Assembly: GCF_020295405.1 (NCBI RefSeq)
Contig: NZ_JADEYP010000010.1
Location: 62,001-126,000, forward strand
DNA from: Sphingobacterium bovistauri
Lineage (GTDB): Bacteria; Bacteroidota; Bacteroidia; Sphingobacteriales; Sphingobacteriaceae
Direction: 5' to 3'
Length of the DNA: 64,000 nt
Positions within the stretch are counted from its first letter, which is position 1. Every line of letters begins with the position of its first letter. Under the pieces are notes generated by a model. It was not told the origin of the DNA and did no database searches. It saw only the letters and a list, made by a program, of their open reading frames with translations. This document shows positions 54,644-63,116 of this stretch, piece by piece. A program made the position numbers and the translations under genes.

Positions 54644-57124
54644 TTAGAATTGGGGTATTAGTTTAGGGATTTTATAAAGTAACTCCCAATAGCTTCGACC
54701 ATCTTCAAAATGGGATATTTGGTTATCTTTATCTTCAGGATCGAAAAATCTACCTACTAAGGTTTTACTTACCAACGAAGATTTGTTTTCTTCGCAAAGA
54801 ACTATATCATCAGAAACCTCTACACTCTTTTCAATTGCATCCATTGAACTTCTGAAGATTATATCGTCGTGCGTAAATAAAATAAATTGTAAAGGGAGTT
54901 CCGGAGTGTACTTGTAAAATACCTCAATTACTTTATGAAGAAAATTAGAAAAGGAGTTCTTACTGGCAAAATCACTGGCAAAGAAAATATCGTCAATCAC
55001 TAAAGGCAGATTAATTTGATACTTTTTTCTTGTTGCCAATGCAATGCTCAGGCTGACCATTAAACAGAATAACTTATATCTGAATGTATTGAAATACTGA
55101 TCTGGTGTAGTTGTTTTATTGGAATGTTTATTAACTATTTCAGCTACTATACATTTGTCTTCAATTTCAACTCCATCAATTTCGATTGGATTACTTCTTA
55201 TATAAATTTTAAACTCATTTTGAGGATTATTCTCAAAATAATCCTTCATAATTGATTCAACGACATCCTTTATGGGTTCAAACACCTGACTTACGATATT
55301 ATTTATTTCAATCCCATACCTTAAGTTGTATTCGCCAACTTCTCGTTTTACTCTATCAACCAAATCAGCATCCTTGCTTGCTTCAATGAGTTGTTTTTCT
55401 AGTTCAGAAATTTGTTTTTCTATATTGGGGATTTGAGTTTTATATTTTTCTATTTCGTCACTTAAAGTCTTTATTTGTTGCTGTACAGAAATTGTGGTTT
55501 CCTGATTATTAATATCACTAATAGCGTTTTCTATACTTTCTTTTCTTTCTAATGAAAGTGAGCTAATCGCATCTATTACATTTGCAAATGTTTCTTTAAA
55601 TAATGTTGGATTATTTTCTATTAGGTTATATAGTGTCAAATAATCTTTCTCGTTCGGAATATTTTTTTGAGTTAAAGAATTAATATGCTCACTTAACTCA
55701 ATATCATTTACCAGCAGTGACAATTGAAAATAAAGAATTTCTTCTTTTTTACTTATATTCTGCAAATTGACGAAAGGAGTAAGCTCAGTTCTTTCCAGAG
55801 TGATCAATTCATATAACCTATTAAATTCTTTTGATAGTTGCCATAAATTTGTGCTCAAATCCCTGTACGCTTCTTTTATTTCTTTATCTATCTTTTGAAT
55901 TTCTTTAAGTTCTTTTAATCTCCGTTCAACGTTTTCCTGAATTTGTTCTATAGATTTATTCGAATCCATACAAAATGGACAATTATCAAAATCGTGTAAG
56001 ATTTCTTTACCAGCTTCTAAAAAATCCCTTTCTACAAAACTTCTTTTGTCTTTGGTTTTACTTAAAAAGTTTTGATATAAAGAGTTGAAATTGGATATAT
56101 TTCCAGCTACAGACTTTTCGGACGATAAATGAATTTTAAAATCTTTATTGAGGAGAGATTTTAATGACTCGATTTGCTTTGCGTTATCTAAAGTTCTTTT
56201 TGAAACGTCATCGTTTTTCACTTTTTGTAACGCATCAATTTCTCTTTGCTTTGCCTGAATCTGCGTATTTGCATTTTTAAGAATATCTTTCTGCTCGTTA
56301 AGTTGTTTATCTATGGCATTCCTTCTGCCAGATTCTTTTGATCTTCTATATCCTGGGATTTGCAGAAGTAAATTTTGTAATTGAAGAAATTCTTCCAAAC
56401 CCAAAGATCTTGCAACAATACTATGTAATGAATTAGCATCTTTATTATTTCCTATAAACCTTACTTTACCATTTTCATAGATATCAAAATCGCTGATAAA
56501 AAAGTTTCTTGGATTGAATATTTTCCGTAGATTTTCATTTCTAAAAATAATATTTTCAAGGTCATATTCCCCTGATTCTGTATCAATTTTACAATGTGTC
56601 GAAGATGTTGATGTGAACCGATCAATATAGCTATTATAATTTTCTTTTTTTAAATTCTGATATGATTCAGTTCTAAGATTCTTTTCTCCAATTTCCTGTG
56701 CGTAAATCATTTCAAGTCCTGCAAAAATCGAAGATTTTCCAGTCCCATTATTTGCTAATATTACAGCATTATTTATAATTCCATCATCAACCAAATTAAG
56801 ACCGAAGGGAACACCATTTTTATCTTTTTCCGGAATGCCTCTTAAACTGGAAATCTCAATATTTTTGATTCTAAGATCTTTTCCCCTATAAGAATTTGTG
56901 TCAAAAATATTTTTGTCAGTTTCCATTTCTTGGGATAACGTATTGAAATCAAAATTTTGATTATCAGAAAGTTTAAAAAACCTCATCAAGCTTTCAAAGA
57001 AAGATTCCCTACTACTCAAATCTAAACTTGGATAGTAGTAGGCTAAAACTTTTGCAATTTTGTTTTCCTCTTTTTCTGACACTGCTAACTCTATCAGCTT
57101 GTTTCTGAATTCGGTTGTAGTCAT
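54644..57124 (-). CDS. Rad50/SMC-like ATPase with zinc-hook motif
   Basis: An 826-residue ABC-type ATPase. Walker A is ILANNGTGKSSIFAGLEMIY (motif about 124-132). A coiled-coil arm (about 265-600) carries CPFC at 382-385, a zinc-hook-like motif. Walker B is LPLVIDDIFFASDF (about 707-720) with two acidic residues, and the H-loop is ILFTHDDIIF. It resembles Rad50, RloC and the SMC-like LmuB subunit of Lamassu. No anticodon-nuclease motif was seen. It overlaps the 64-residue gene by 4 bases and is followed 12 bases later by a membrane protein. Confidence 0.85.
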   Translation of the reverse strand: MTTTEFRNKLIELAVSEKEENKIAKVLAYYYPSLDLSSRESFFESLMRFFKLSDNQNFDFNTLSQEMETDKNIFDTNSYRGKDLRIKNIEISSLRGIPEKDKNGVPFGLNLVDDGIINNAVILANNGTGKSSIFAGLEMIYAQEIGEKNLRTESYQNLKKENYNSYIDRFTSTSSTHCKIDTESGEYDLENIIFRNENLRKIFNPRNFFISDFDIYENGKVRFIGNNKDANSLHSIVARSLGLEEFLQLQNLLLQIPGYRRSKESGRRNAIDKQLNEQKDILKNANTQIQAKQREIDALQKVKNDDVSKRTLDNAKQIESLKSLLNKDFKIHLSSEKSVAGNISNFNSLYQNFLSKTKDKRSFVERDFLEAGKEILHDFDNCPFCMDSNKSIEQIQENVERRLKELKEIQKIDKEIKEAYRDLSTNLWQLSKEFNRLYELITLERTELTPFVNLQNISKKEEILYFQLSLLVNDIELSEHINSLTQKNIPNEKDYLTLYNLIENNPTLFKETFANVIDAISSLSLERKESIENAISDINNQETTISVQQQIKTLSDEIEKYKTQIPNIEKQISELEKQLIEASKDADLVDRVKREVGEYNLRYGIEINNIVSQVFEPIKDVVESIMKDYFENNPQNEFKIYIRSNPIEIDGVEIEDKCIVAEIVNKHSNKTTTPDQYFNTFRYKLFCLMVSLSIALATRKKYQINLPLVIDDIFFASDFASKNSFSNFLHKVIEVFYKYTPELPLQFILFTHDDIIFRSSMDAIEKSVEVSDDIVLCEENKSSLVSKTLVGRFFDPEDKDNQISHFEDGRSYWELLYKIPKLIPQF

Positions 57125-57315
57125 AATTTATCGTATAAATTCTTTACATATTGGTTGATGTAACTATTCAAACCACTACCACTTCTGGCTAACCTTTTCA
57201 TAGTCTCTACGTGATGCTGACCTGCTTTTCGGTAGCTATATCCGTAGGTGCGAAAGGAGCCTGAAAACTTTACAATGATATAATCAGTACCTATTTCAAA
57301 GGAGGAGGGAGACAC
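57121..57315 (-). CDS. Small protein downstream of KTSC gene, 64 aa or longer
   Basis: From the GTG at 57315 this gives 64 residues (core FEIGTDYIIVKFSGSFRTYG, then GSGLNSYINQYVKNLYDKL). The open frame continues upstream without any ATG for about 15 more codons (KLWKDTEIQEEIQ) to the TAA that ends the KTSC gene, in the same frame. The extra part looks like coding sequence, so either the GTG is the start, a non-standard start is used, or the two pieces are linked by readthrough. Its stop overlaps the ATPase start by 4 bases. Confidence 0.65.
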   Translation of the reverse strand: MSPSSFEIGTDYIIVKFSGSFRTYGYSYRKAGQHHVETMKRLARSGSGLNSYINQYVKNLYDKL

Positions 57316-57360
57316 CTGAATCTCCTCCTGAATTTCTGTATCTTTCCATAGTTTAACTGA

Positions 57361-57576
57361 TTACGCTATTCTTTGTTGGCGGTAAACTTTATAAATATTC
57401 TTATTTGCATAACTACCGTGAGAACCAGCAGACATTAATGCATCATATTCATATTGTGGCACATCGTAATACTCATAAACTGCGTTTTCTTTAATGAATT
57501 GTATTGTTAAAGTGGCACTTTGTTCATCATAGCCTATTGCAGCAATATTAGATGAGGTTACTGGGATCATTTCCAT
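57361..57576 (-). CDS. KTSC-domain protein
   Basis: A 71-residue protein consisting of one KTSC domain: VTSSNIAAIGYDEQSATLTI, VYEYYDVPQYEYDALMSAGS and a C-terminal HGSYANKNI. The KTSC fold is named for its resemblance to the lysyl-tRNA synthetase C-terminus, and it occurs alone in phages and mobile elements; its function is not known. It follows HerA by 8 bases and is in frame with the next small ORF across a single TAA. Confidence 0.85.
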   Translation of the reverse strand: MEMIPVTSSNIAAIGYDEQSATLTIQFIKENAVYEYYDVPQYEYDALMSAGSHGSYANKNIYKVYRQQRIA

Positions 57577-57584
57577 AATTATTG

Positions 57585-59366
57585 TTATTTATTAATGTTT
57601 TTTTGTTCTCGTATGGCTTTTACCACTGATTTATAATTATCTTCTTTCGATGCAAATACATTACTCCAGGCTTTAGCCAAATCTGGATCGTTGCTTGATG
57701 GTCGTGGTTCTACTAAATTAATTCTTACTCTCGAAGGAATGTTGATTGCTTCGCCTACAATAATTGCTTCCCCAACTCTTAAAGAGGGTAATAGTTCGAT
57801 AAGACTATTCATATTATTTGGAGCAGAGGACTGAACGGTGCCTTTATCACCACTATTCGTCAATCGTAATGCTATAAAAGTACCTACCTGAGCAAGAATT
57901 GTCTCTGATATTTCGGATGGCCGCTGTGTTATTACCATCGCACCAATCCCAAATTTTCGGCCTTCCTTAAATATTCTTTCTACCGCTTTTCTGGCATAAC
58001 CATACACATTGGAATTTTTCTCTCCCCTCGGAAGATATGAATGTGCTTCTTCATATACCATTAATAAAGGCCTGTTTCTACCTGTGTATTCTTCGAACCG
58101 CCCCCAATACATTGAGTCGTATAAAAACCTTGTTATTAATCCAACTGAAATATCAATCAATTCAAATGGGATACCACTCAAATCGAGAATAGTCAACCTT
58201 TGTTCGTGTTCAATCCAATTTCTTAAAAGGTGATCGATATCATTCTCACTTGTAGTGTCATAATAATCGCTTGGATTAAACATGAAACTGTACCTACTAT
58301 CCTTTAGCCGGGAATATATTTTCCCTACATATGGATACATGGTTAGCTTTTTTGATTTATAAGGAGCTGTATTGTTTGGTGAGTGTGGCTGAAACTTTGC
58401 AGGTTTTAAAATACTAGGATCGCCCTCTTCTTCCAAACATTCATTCGCAGCGATATGATCGCTTGCATGGTTGTATGTAGCATTCATTTCTCTGTCAAAA
58501 TCATACCACATCTTTTTAATATCAAAGGGTATTGGAGAATCAGTGGTAATATAACCGACATCAACAGCACCAGCTTTTAACAGAGTTGCATTCGCTTTTT
58601 TTAACTCCAAAATCTTATCTCTCAGTTGCTTGTCTTCCGGTTTTTCTTGACCATCAGGGCGTCCTACAAGAAAAAAAGACAGTTCATCAAAATTCATTGT
58701 CCAAAAGGGAATAATAAGCGGATTTGTTTTATCGTTAATTTTGAAGACTTTCGCTTTTCCTTCAAATGCCGAAGAATATTCACCATGAGTATCAACAAGA
58801 ATTAAACGGGCTCCTTCACCATTATCTAAAACTGTTTTTATTATGTGAGCCGTTGTATTCGACTTCCCACTTCCAGTAGAACCTAAAATTGCAGAATGTC
58901 TTAATACTAAATTATGAAGACTAACATATACTGGAAGATTTTCGGATGATGCGTGTTTCCCAATCTCTATATGTCCATTCTTCTTAACTCCATAGATTTC
59001 TTTTAAATCATCTTCTGTTACGATATGCACTTCGTCATTAATCGTAGGGAATGTCCCAATTCCTTTTTCAAAAGATTCATTTCCAAGTTTTTCACCAACT
59101 AATTGAACCTGTAAGAATCTTGAGCCATAATCTGGTTCATAATCTATATTGTCAATCGTTGATGGAGTATTACTTACTGATGATACCAATCCATAAAGCG
59201 TAAGATTCCCAATCGGAAATTTTACAAATGTACCTATTTGCCCGAGTTTATATAATCTTCCATTTATAATGGGGGCTGCTGAAGGTATGTCTTTCGAAAT
59301 TTCCACTTCCACGCTAGCACTATTGACGTTGATGACTCTACCTAAATATGTTATATCTGTTTTCAT
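57585..59366 (-). CDS. herA: HerA-type ATPase of a SIR2-HerA defence system
   Basis: A 593-residue HerA/DUF87 ATPase. The N-terminal HAS-like barrel (about 5-100) is followed by Walker A ILGSTGSGKSNTTAHII (about 160-176) and Walker B LLMVYEEAHSYLP, then the sensor segment AMVITQRPSEIS and LRLTNSGDKGTV. HerA forms hexamers that pair with SIR2 to sense invaders and drain NAD. The start overlaps the SIR2 stop by 4 bases. Confidence 0.92.
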   Translation of the reverse strand: MKTDITYLGRVINVNSASVEVEISKDIPSAAPIINGRLYKLGQIGTFVKFPIGNLTLYGLVSSVSNTPSTIDNIDYEPDYGSRFLQVQLVGEKLGNESFEKGIGTFPTINDEVHIVTEDDLKEIYGVKKNGHIEIGKHASSENLPVYVSLHNLVLRHSAILGSTGSGKSNTTAHIIKTVLDNGEGARLILVDTHGEYSSAFEGKAKVFKINDKTNPLIIPFWTMNFDELSFFLVGRPDGQEKPEDKQLRDKILELKKANATLLKAGAVDVGYITTDSPIPFDIKKMWYDFDREMNATYNHASDHIAANECLEEEGDPSILKPAKFQPHSPNNTAPYKSKKLTMYPYVGKIYSRLKDSRYSFMFNPSDYYDTTSENDIDHLLRNWIEHEQRLTILDLSGIPFELIDISVGLITRFLYDSMYWGRFEEYTGRNRPLLMVYEEAHSYLPRGEKNSNVYGYARKAVERIFKEGRKFGIGAMVITQRPSEISETILAQVGTFIALRLTNSGDKGTVQSSAPNNMNSLIELLPSLRVGEAIIVGEAINIPSRVRINLVEPRPSSNDPDLAKAWSNVFASKEDNYKSVVKAIREQKNINK

Positions 59367-60538
59367 TTAGTCTGATTTTCAATTTTATCTCTAAATCCAG
59401 ATGAAAGTACCAGAAAATTTATCAATTCTTTAAAATCTCCAAGCTTTAATTTATTGCTATCTTTATCCCAAAACGGGGACAAAAGCTCTCCGTCTTTATT
59501 ATGCTTCCATTGCCCGCTGACACCAGAAATCGAAGCCTGTGTTGGCCCCATTAATGTTAAGTTCGGGAAATTTTTGCCTTGTTCTATAATGTTGTTTAAT
59601 GGTACATCATCAAAAAAGAATGCAATAATATGCAGTCTGTTATTTTGATTTAAACCGCTGAAAATAATCTCATTTACATGTTCGTCAGAAAAAGAGTATC
59701 CACTTATTATGAATATACCTTCACCTGCCAATAGGGATTCCTTCAGTCTATCAAAATAGCTAGTAAAAGGTTGTTTTCTGGAAGATTCATATTTATCTCT
59801 GGATGGATAAATTACAAGTTCTGAATCAGGATGTTTTTCTTTTGCACCTGAACTTAGTCGAATCACCCTGTGTGTTTTCTTGTCCTCATTCAATTTCCAA
59901 AACCAACCTAAAGAACCATGTAGTTTCCATAATCTAATCCAAGATGTGGGAGGGCGATCGTATTTTGATCTGCTATCTAAAGTTTGATGAGCAAAAAAAG
60001 GTTCGTGGGCACCAATAAATCCATCATAGAATGGAATTAATAAATCCTCAAATGACTTTTCAAGGATTAAATCATAGTTAGTTGTAAATATTTCTTTAAC
60101 AAAGTCTCTTGACATCCAATTTAACCAACCAATAAATTTTTTAGCAGTTTTTATATCTGCGACTTGTTCTTCTGAAGAAATGATTTCATATATTTTATCA
60201 CAAATTTCTTTGTCGAGTTTTTGAGCAATTTTGCCAGCTATATCGTTATATTTTTTTTCATCACTATCCTTAGTAATTTGTCGTATTAATCTTATCTGGT
60301 TAAGGACAGCTTCAATGTGTTGAGAATCAACATTAAGATCATTTTTGATTTTACTAAAGAGAGCCTTAGAAGGATCGCTTATGGAATCTTCAATCTTCTT
60401 AGTTAATGTTGTTATGTCAGAAATTCCCATTGCTTTTGAAGTACCGGCACCAAATAAAAAACCAAGTCTTTTTGTATAAGATAGCTGATTCCTTATTTCT
60501 ATTAATTCCCGTAAAGGGTCATGGGTATAATTATTCAT
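59363..60538 (-). CDS. SIR2-domain NADase of a SIR2-HerA system
   Basis: A 391-residue SIR2 protein. NAD-site motifs are GFLFGAGTSKAMG (about 26-38), IFTTNYDLILEKSF (about 150-163) and KLHGSLGW (about 205-212, with the conserved His207). It lacks the zinc-finger Cys set of deacetylase sirtuins, as defence NADases do. GYSFSDEHVNEIIF near 280 fits the end of the SIR2 domain. It is the first gene of the island operon. Confidence 0.92.
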   Translation of the reverse strand: MNNYTHDPLRELIEIRNQLSYTKRLGFLFGAGTSKAMGISDITTLTKKIEDSISDPSKALFSKIKNDLNVDSQHIEAVLNQIRLIRQITKDSDEKKYNDIAGKIAQKLDKEICDKIYEIISSEEQVADIKTAKKFIGWLNWMSRDFVKEIFTTNYDLILEKSFEDLLIPFYDGFIGAHEPFFAHQTLDSRSKYDRPPTSWIRLWKLHGSLGWFWKLNEDKKTHRVIRLSSGAKEKHPDSELVIYPSRDKYESSRKQPFTSYFDRLKESLLAGEGIFIISGYSFSDEHVNEIIFSGLNQNNRLHIIAFFFDDVPLNNIIEQGKNFPNLTLMGPTQASISGVSGQWKHNKDGELLSPFWDKDSNKLKLGDFKELINFLVLSSGFRDKIENQTK

Positions 60539-60923
60539 AATATTTTATTTTAATCCTGTTAAATTCCTCTATCCAAAAATCATCTTTCCTATTGCTTAAA
60601 CGGTCAGGGATTTACAGTTTGTCCAAACTAGAGAACTCCCTTCGACAAAAAGGAAACATAATTTCTTTTTGTCAGAAATTAATATTTGTTGAATACTTCT
60701 TATGTATTCCGAAGTGTCGTGTTTTAATTTCTTCATAGTACATGTCTAAGATTTATGAATATTAGAAACAGCCGAGATACATCCTTTTGAAATGAAAAAG
60801 CCGACACTTTTTTTCTTGAGATAAAGTTTGTCTTAAATATTTAGATTGACGGATAGGGTCGTGGTAACTCATAAGTGGTTATTTGAAGTCGTAATATTTG
60901 GTTAAATTATTGGAGATAATTAA
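60539..60923 (-). other. Long structured leader of the defence operon
   Basis: About 385 bases between the promoter and the SIR2 start. It holds a palindrome AGTTTG-TC-CAAACT (60616-60629) and a near-perfect hairpin at 60644-60673 (GACAAAAAG with CTTTTTGTC). A third inverted repeat lies near 60691-60709 (GAATAC / GTATTC). No ORF on either strand is convincing. This much folding suggests a regulatory leader or small RNA; unproven. Confidence 0.45.
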
Positions 60924-60954
60924 CAAATATAAAACAAATTATAATTTCAACAAA
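60924..60954 (-). promoter_or_regulatory. Consensus Bacteroidota promoter of the defence operon
   Basis: Read on the minus strand, TTTG (60954-60951), a 19-base spacer and TATATTTG (60931-60924) match the TTTG-N19-21-TAnnTTTG consensus exactly. A second -7-like box, TACATTTG, is at 60958-60951. Transcription would start near 60918. Confidence 0.65.
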
Positions 60955-61154
60955 TGTACTGAAAATGGAATATTTTAATTGTAGAAGACCAAGTTTGAAA
61001 AATAATTTTTGATATTAATAGAATAAATTTTTGCATTCATTGAATTCACATTAATATTCTATTAATAAATACAAATAATTATTTATCCGAAGTATTCTCA
61101 TTCGTTATTTATATAATCATTTACTTAATCAGTAATACTTTAAAATAAAATCGT

Positions 61155-62117
61155 ATGGTATCAGCCTATTTATATGTCCGTGTCAGCACGGATGAACAAA
61201 AAAGAAAAGGATATTCCCTACCCGAACAGGAAGATAGATTACTAAAATATTGCGAACAAAACAAGATTACTGTCAAAGGGATTTATAGAGAAGATTTCTC
61301 AGCCAAGACTTTCAATCGACCCGAGTGGAAGAAAATTATCAAGACTTAAAAAAAGAACAGAAATAGACTAGCAGAAAACATATTGTTCATCTAATGGGAT
61401 CGTTTTAGCCGAAGTATTGAATATGGGTATCAGATGCTTGGCATATTGAGGGAACTCAATACGAAACCCTTTGCTATTGACTAACCCATTGATTTTAATG
61501 TGCCCGAAAGTATTGTTATGCTAGCAATATACCTTTCAATACCTGAGGCCGAAAATAGCAGAAGAGGCAGGAATGCTTCCGATGGAATGCGTCGAGCTCG
61601 AAAGATGGGGAGATGGCCAGGAAGAGCACCAATGGGATATGCGAATCAGTCTACGCAAGAGGGGAGGGAAATTATTGTGCCAAAACAACCGCAGGCAGAC
61701 TTGATCACTTGGGCTTTTGAACAGTTTTCAAAAGGTACATATTCCATCAATCAAGTCAGAATGATGACTTGCCAAAAAGGCTTACAGTGTAGTAAGAACA
61801 ATTTTTGGAAAATATTGCGAAATCCCATCTATTGTGGAATAATAAAAATTAATGCTAACCAAGAAGAAGAAACACAATTTGTAAAGGCAATCCATCAACC
61901 AATCATATCCGAGGATATCTTTCAGCTTGTACAGTTATTGCTCAAAAGCAGACTTAAACAGAATGAAGCTAAGTTTCATACAAAATTTTTATTTCCACTA
62001 AGAGGATTCATAGATTGCCCTTTCTGCGGACGAAAGCTAACTGGAAGTATTTCCCAGGGTAAGTTGGCAAAATACAGATATTATCACTGCAACACTTCAA
62101 AGTGTAAGGGTATATAG
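61155..62117 (+). pseudogene. Decayed large serine recombinase
   Basis: The N-terminus is intact (SAYLYVRVSTDEQKRKGYSL, catalytic Ser in RVST), but the frame breaks near 61345. The correct continuation is found in another frame with two in-frame TAA stops (after NILFI and after TKPFAID). The last part, from about 61500 (ESIVMLAIYLSIPEAENSRR), holds the recombinase domain and a zinc-ribbon half (CPFCGRKLTG). It ends abruptly after CNTSKCKGI at 62117, where the second half of the zinc ribbon should be. The gene is not functional. Confidence 0.88.
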
Positions 62118-62119
62118 GC

Positions 62120-62557
62120 ATGTCAATAGATAAATTTCAGGCTTCAGAATTATTGCATGGTCGTGCTGTTAATACCACTGGAACTAAGTGGATAGTTCCT
62201 GATTTAAACGATAGAGACGGTGAAGGACATATCAAATTGAGAGCAATCAATATTCCAGATTTTGATTTAACAACGGAACTTTCCCGAATTCGCGGTATTA
62301 AGTTAAACGAGGAGGAGAAAGAAGTAGTAATTGATAAGTTGAAAAATGGCCAAAGAGTCGATATTCAAATTAAAACAGGTAAAAATATCCAAAAGCTTGA
62401 GATTGAGGCAAATCCTTTAAAACGTGAAATTAACTTTTATGATGCATTACATAAAAAAGCATCAGTTGGAAATTTAGCGGTATCAGTGCCTGAAAAAAGT
62501 AGAAATGTAGTAAAGATGGATATTGATAAGAAAAGACAACAAAGAGCTAAAATTTAG
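62120..62557 (+). CDS. DUF3945-like element protein, probably a fragment
   Basis: A 145-residue protein beginning 3 bases after the broken recombinase. It has the repeat layout of DUF3945 proteins from Bacteroidota conjugative elements: LLHGRAVNTTGTKWIVPDLN, then FDLTTELSRIRGIKLNEEEK and INFYDALHKK. Full-length relatives are longer and have an N-terminal part that is absent here, so this is likely a remnant fused by deletion. It is followed 7 bases later by the next small gene. Confidence 0.7.
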   Translation: MSIDKFQASELLHGRAVNTTGTKWIVPDLNDRDGEGHIKLRAINIPDFDLTTELSRIRGIKLNEEEKEVVIDKLKNGQRVDIQIKTGKNIQKLEIEANPLKREINFYDALHKKASVGNLAVSVPEKSRNVVKMDIDKKRQQRAKI

Positions 62558-62564
62558 TAGGAAT

Positions 62565-62873
62565 ATGGAAAGAATGGAAGTCTTAATGAGTTTTTTAGAA
62601 AAAGTTAGCAATGATCCTGTTATTGACTCAGGACATATTTCCCTATATCTTTTTCTTTTTAAGATATGGCTAACTAACGATTGTGCAGATTCCATACAAA
62701 TTAGCAGCAAACAAATGATGGAAGGATCTAAAATATCCAGTTCGGCAACGTATATAAAAAAGATCAGATACCTACACCAGCGTTCTTATATTATATATAG
62801 ACCAAGTCATAATATTAAAGAAAAAACTACCATTAAAATGAAAATGGAGGGCTTGCCAGGCAACATAACATGA
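62565..62873 (+). CDS. Small winged-helix-like mobile-element protein
   Basis: A 102-residue protein from the ATG at 62565 (an upstream start would overlap the previous gene). MSFLEKVSNDPVIDSGHISL, ISSKQMMEGSKISSSATYIK and YLHQRSYIIYRPSH are typical of small helix-turn-helix proteins in Bacteroidota conjugative and mobilisable elements. Its role may be in regulation of transfer or excision; this is inferred. Confidence 0.7.
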   Translation: MERMEVLMSFLEKVSNDPVIDSGHISLYLFLFKIWLTNDCADSIQISSKQMMEGSKISSSATYIKKIRYLHQRSYIIYRPSHNIKEKTTIKMKMEGLPGNIT

Positions 62874-62883
62874 TTTAATTTTT

Positions 62884-62912
62884 AGGCTTTAGAAATAAAG
62901 CCTTTTATTTTT
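62884..62912 (+). terminator. Hairpin terminator in mobile region
   Basis: AGGCTTT-AGAAAT-AAAGCCT followed by TTTATTTTT, 11 bases after the small element gene. Confidence 0.75.
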
Positions 62913-62933
62913 AAACTTCAAAAATATTGTTTT

Positions 62934-63116
62934 ATGGGAGAGAAGGATATGGAGGGAAATGATGAAAAAACATCAATATTTTTTGAAGATCTCCAAAGAG
63001 AAAAAGAGGAAAAATTCGTAAATTTAATTAGTGAAATTATTGTTTCAGCAACATTAAATGAATATTATGAAAAGAGCGATAAGATATCTAAGATTCAGTC
63101 AACTCGGTCAGAGTAA
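62934..63116 (+). CDS. Small acidic protein preceding recombinase, 60 aa
   Basis: A short charged helical protein (FFEDLQREKEEKFVNLISEI) upstream of the second recombinase, whose ATG at 63067 lies inside its 3' end by 50 bases. Small genes of this type often precede serine recombinase genes in Bacteroidota elements. Start could also be the ATG at 62949. Function is unknown. Confidence 0.5.
   Translation: MGEKDMEGNDEKTSIFFEDLQREKEEKFVNLISEIIVSATLNEYYEKSDKISKIQSTRSE

Noticed and set aside
54644..57124. RloC or PrrC anticodon nuclease
   Set aside because: The zinc-hook ATPase layout is similar, but no anticodon-nuclease Arg-Glu-His pattern could be seen and the neighbours differ.
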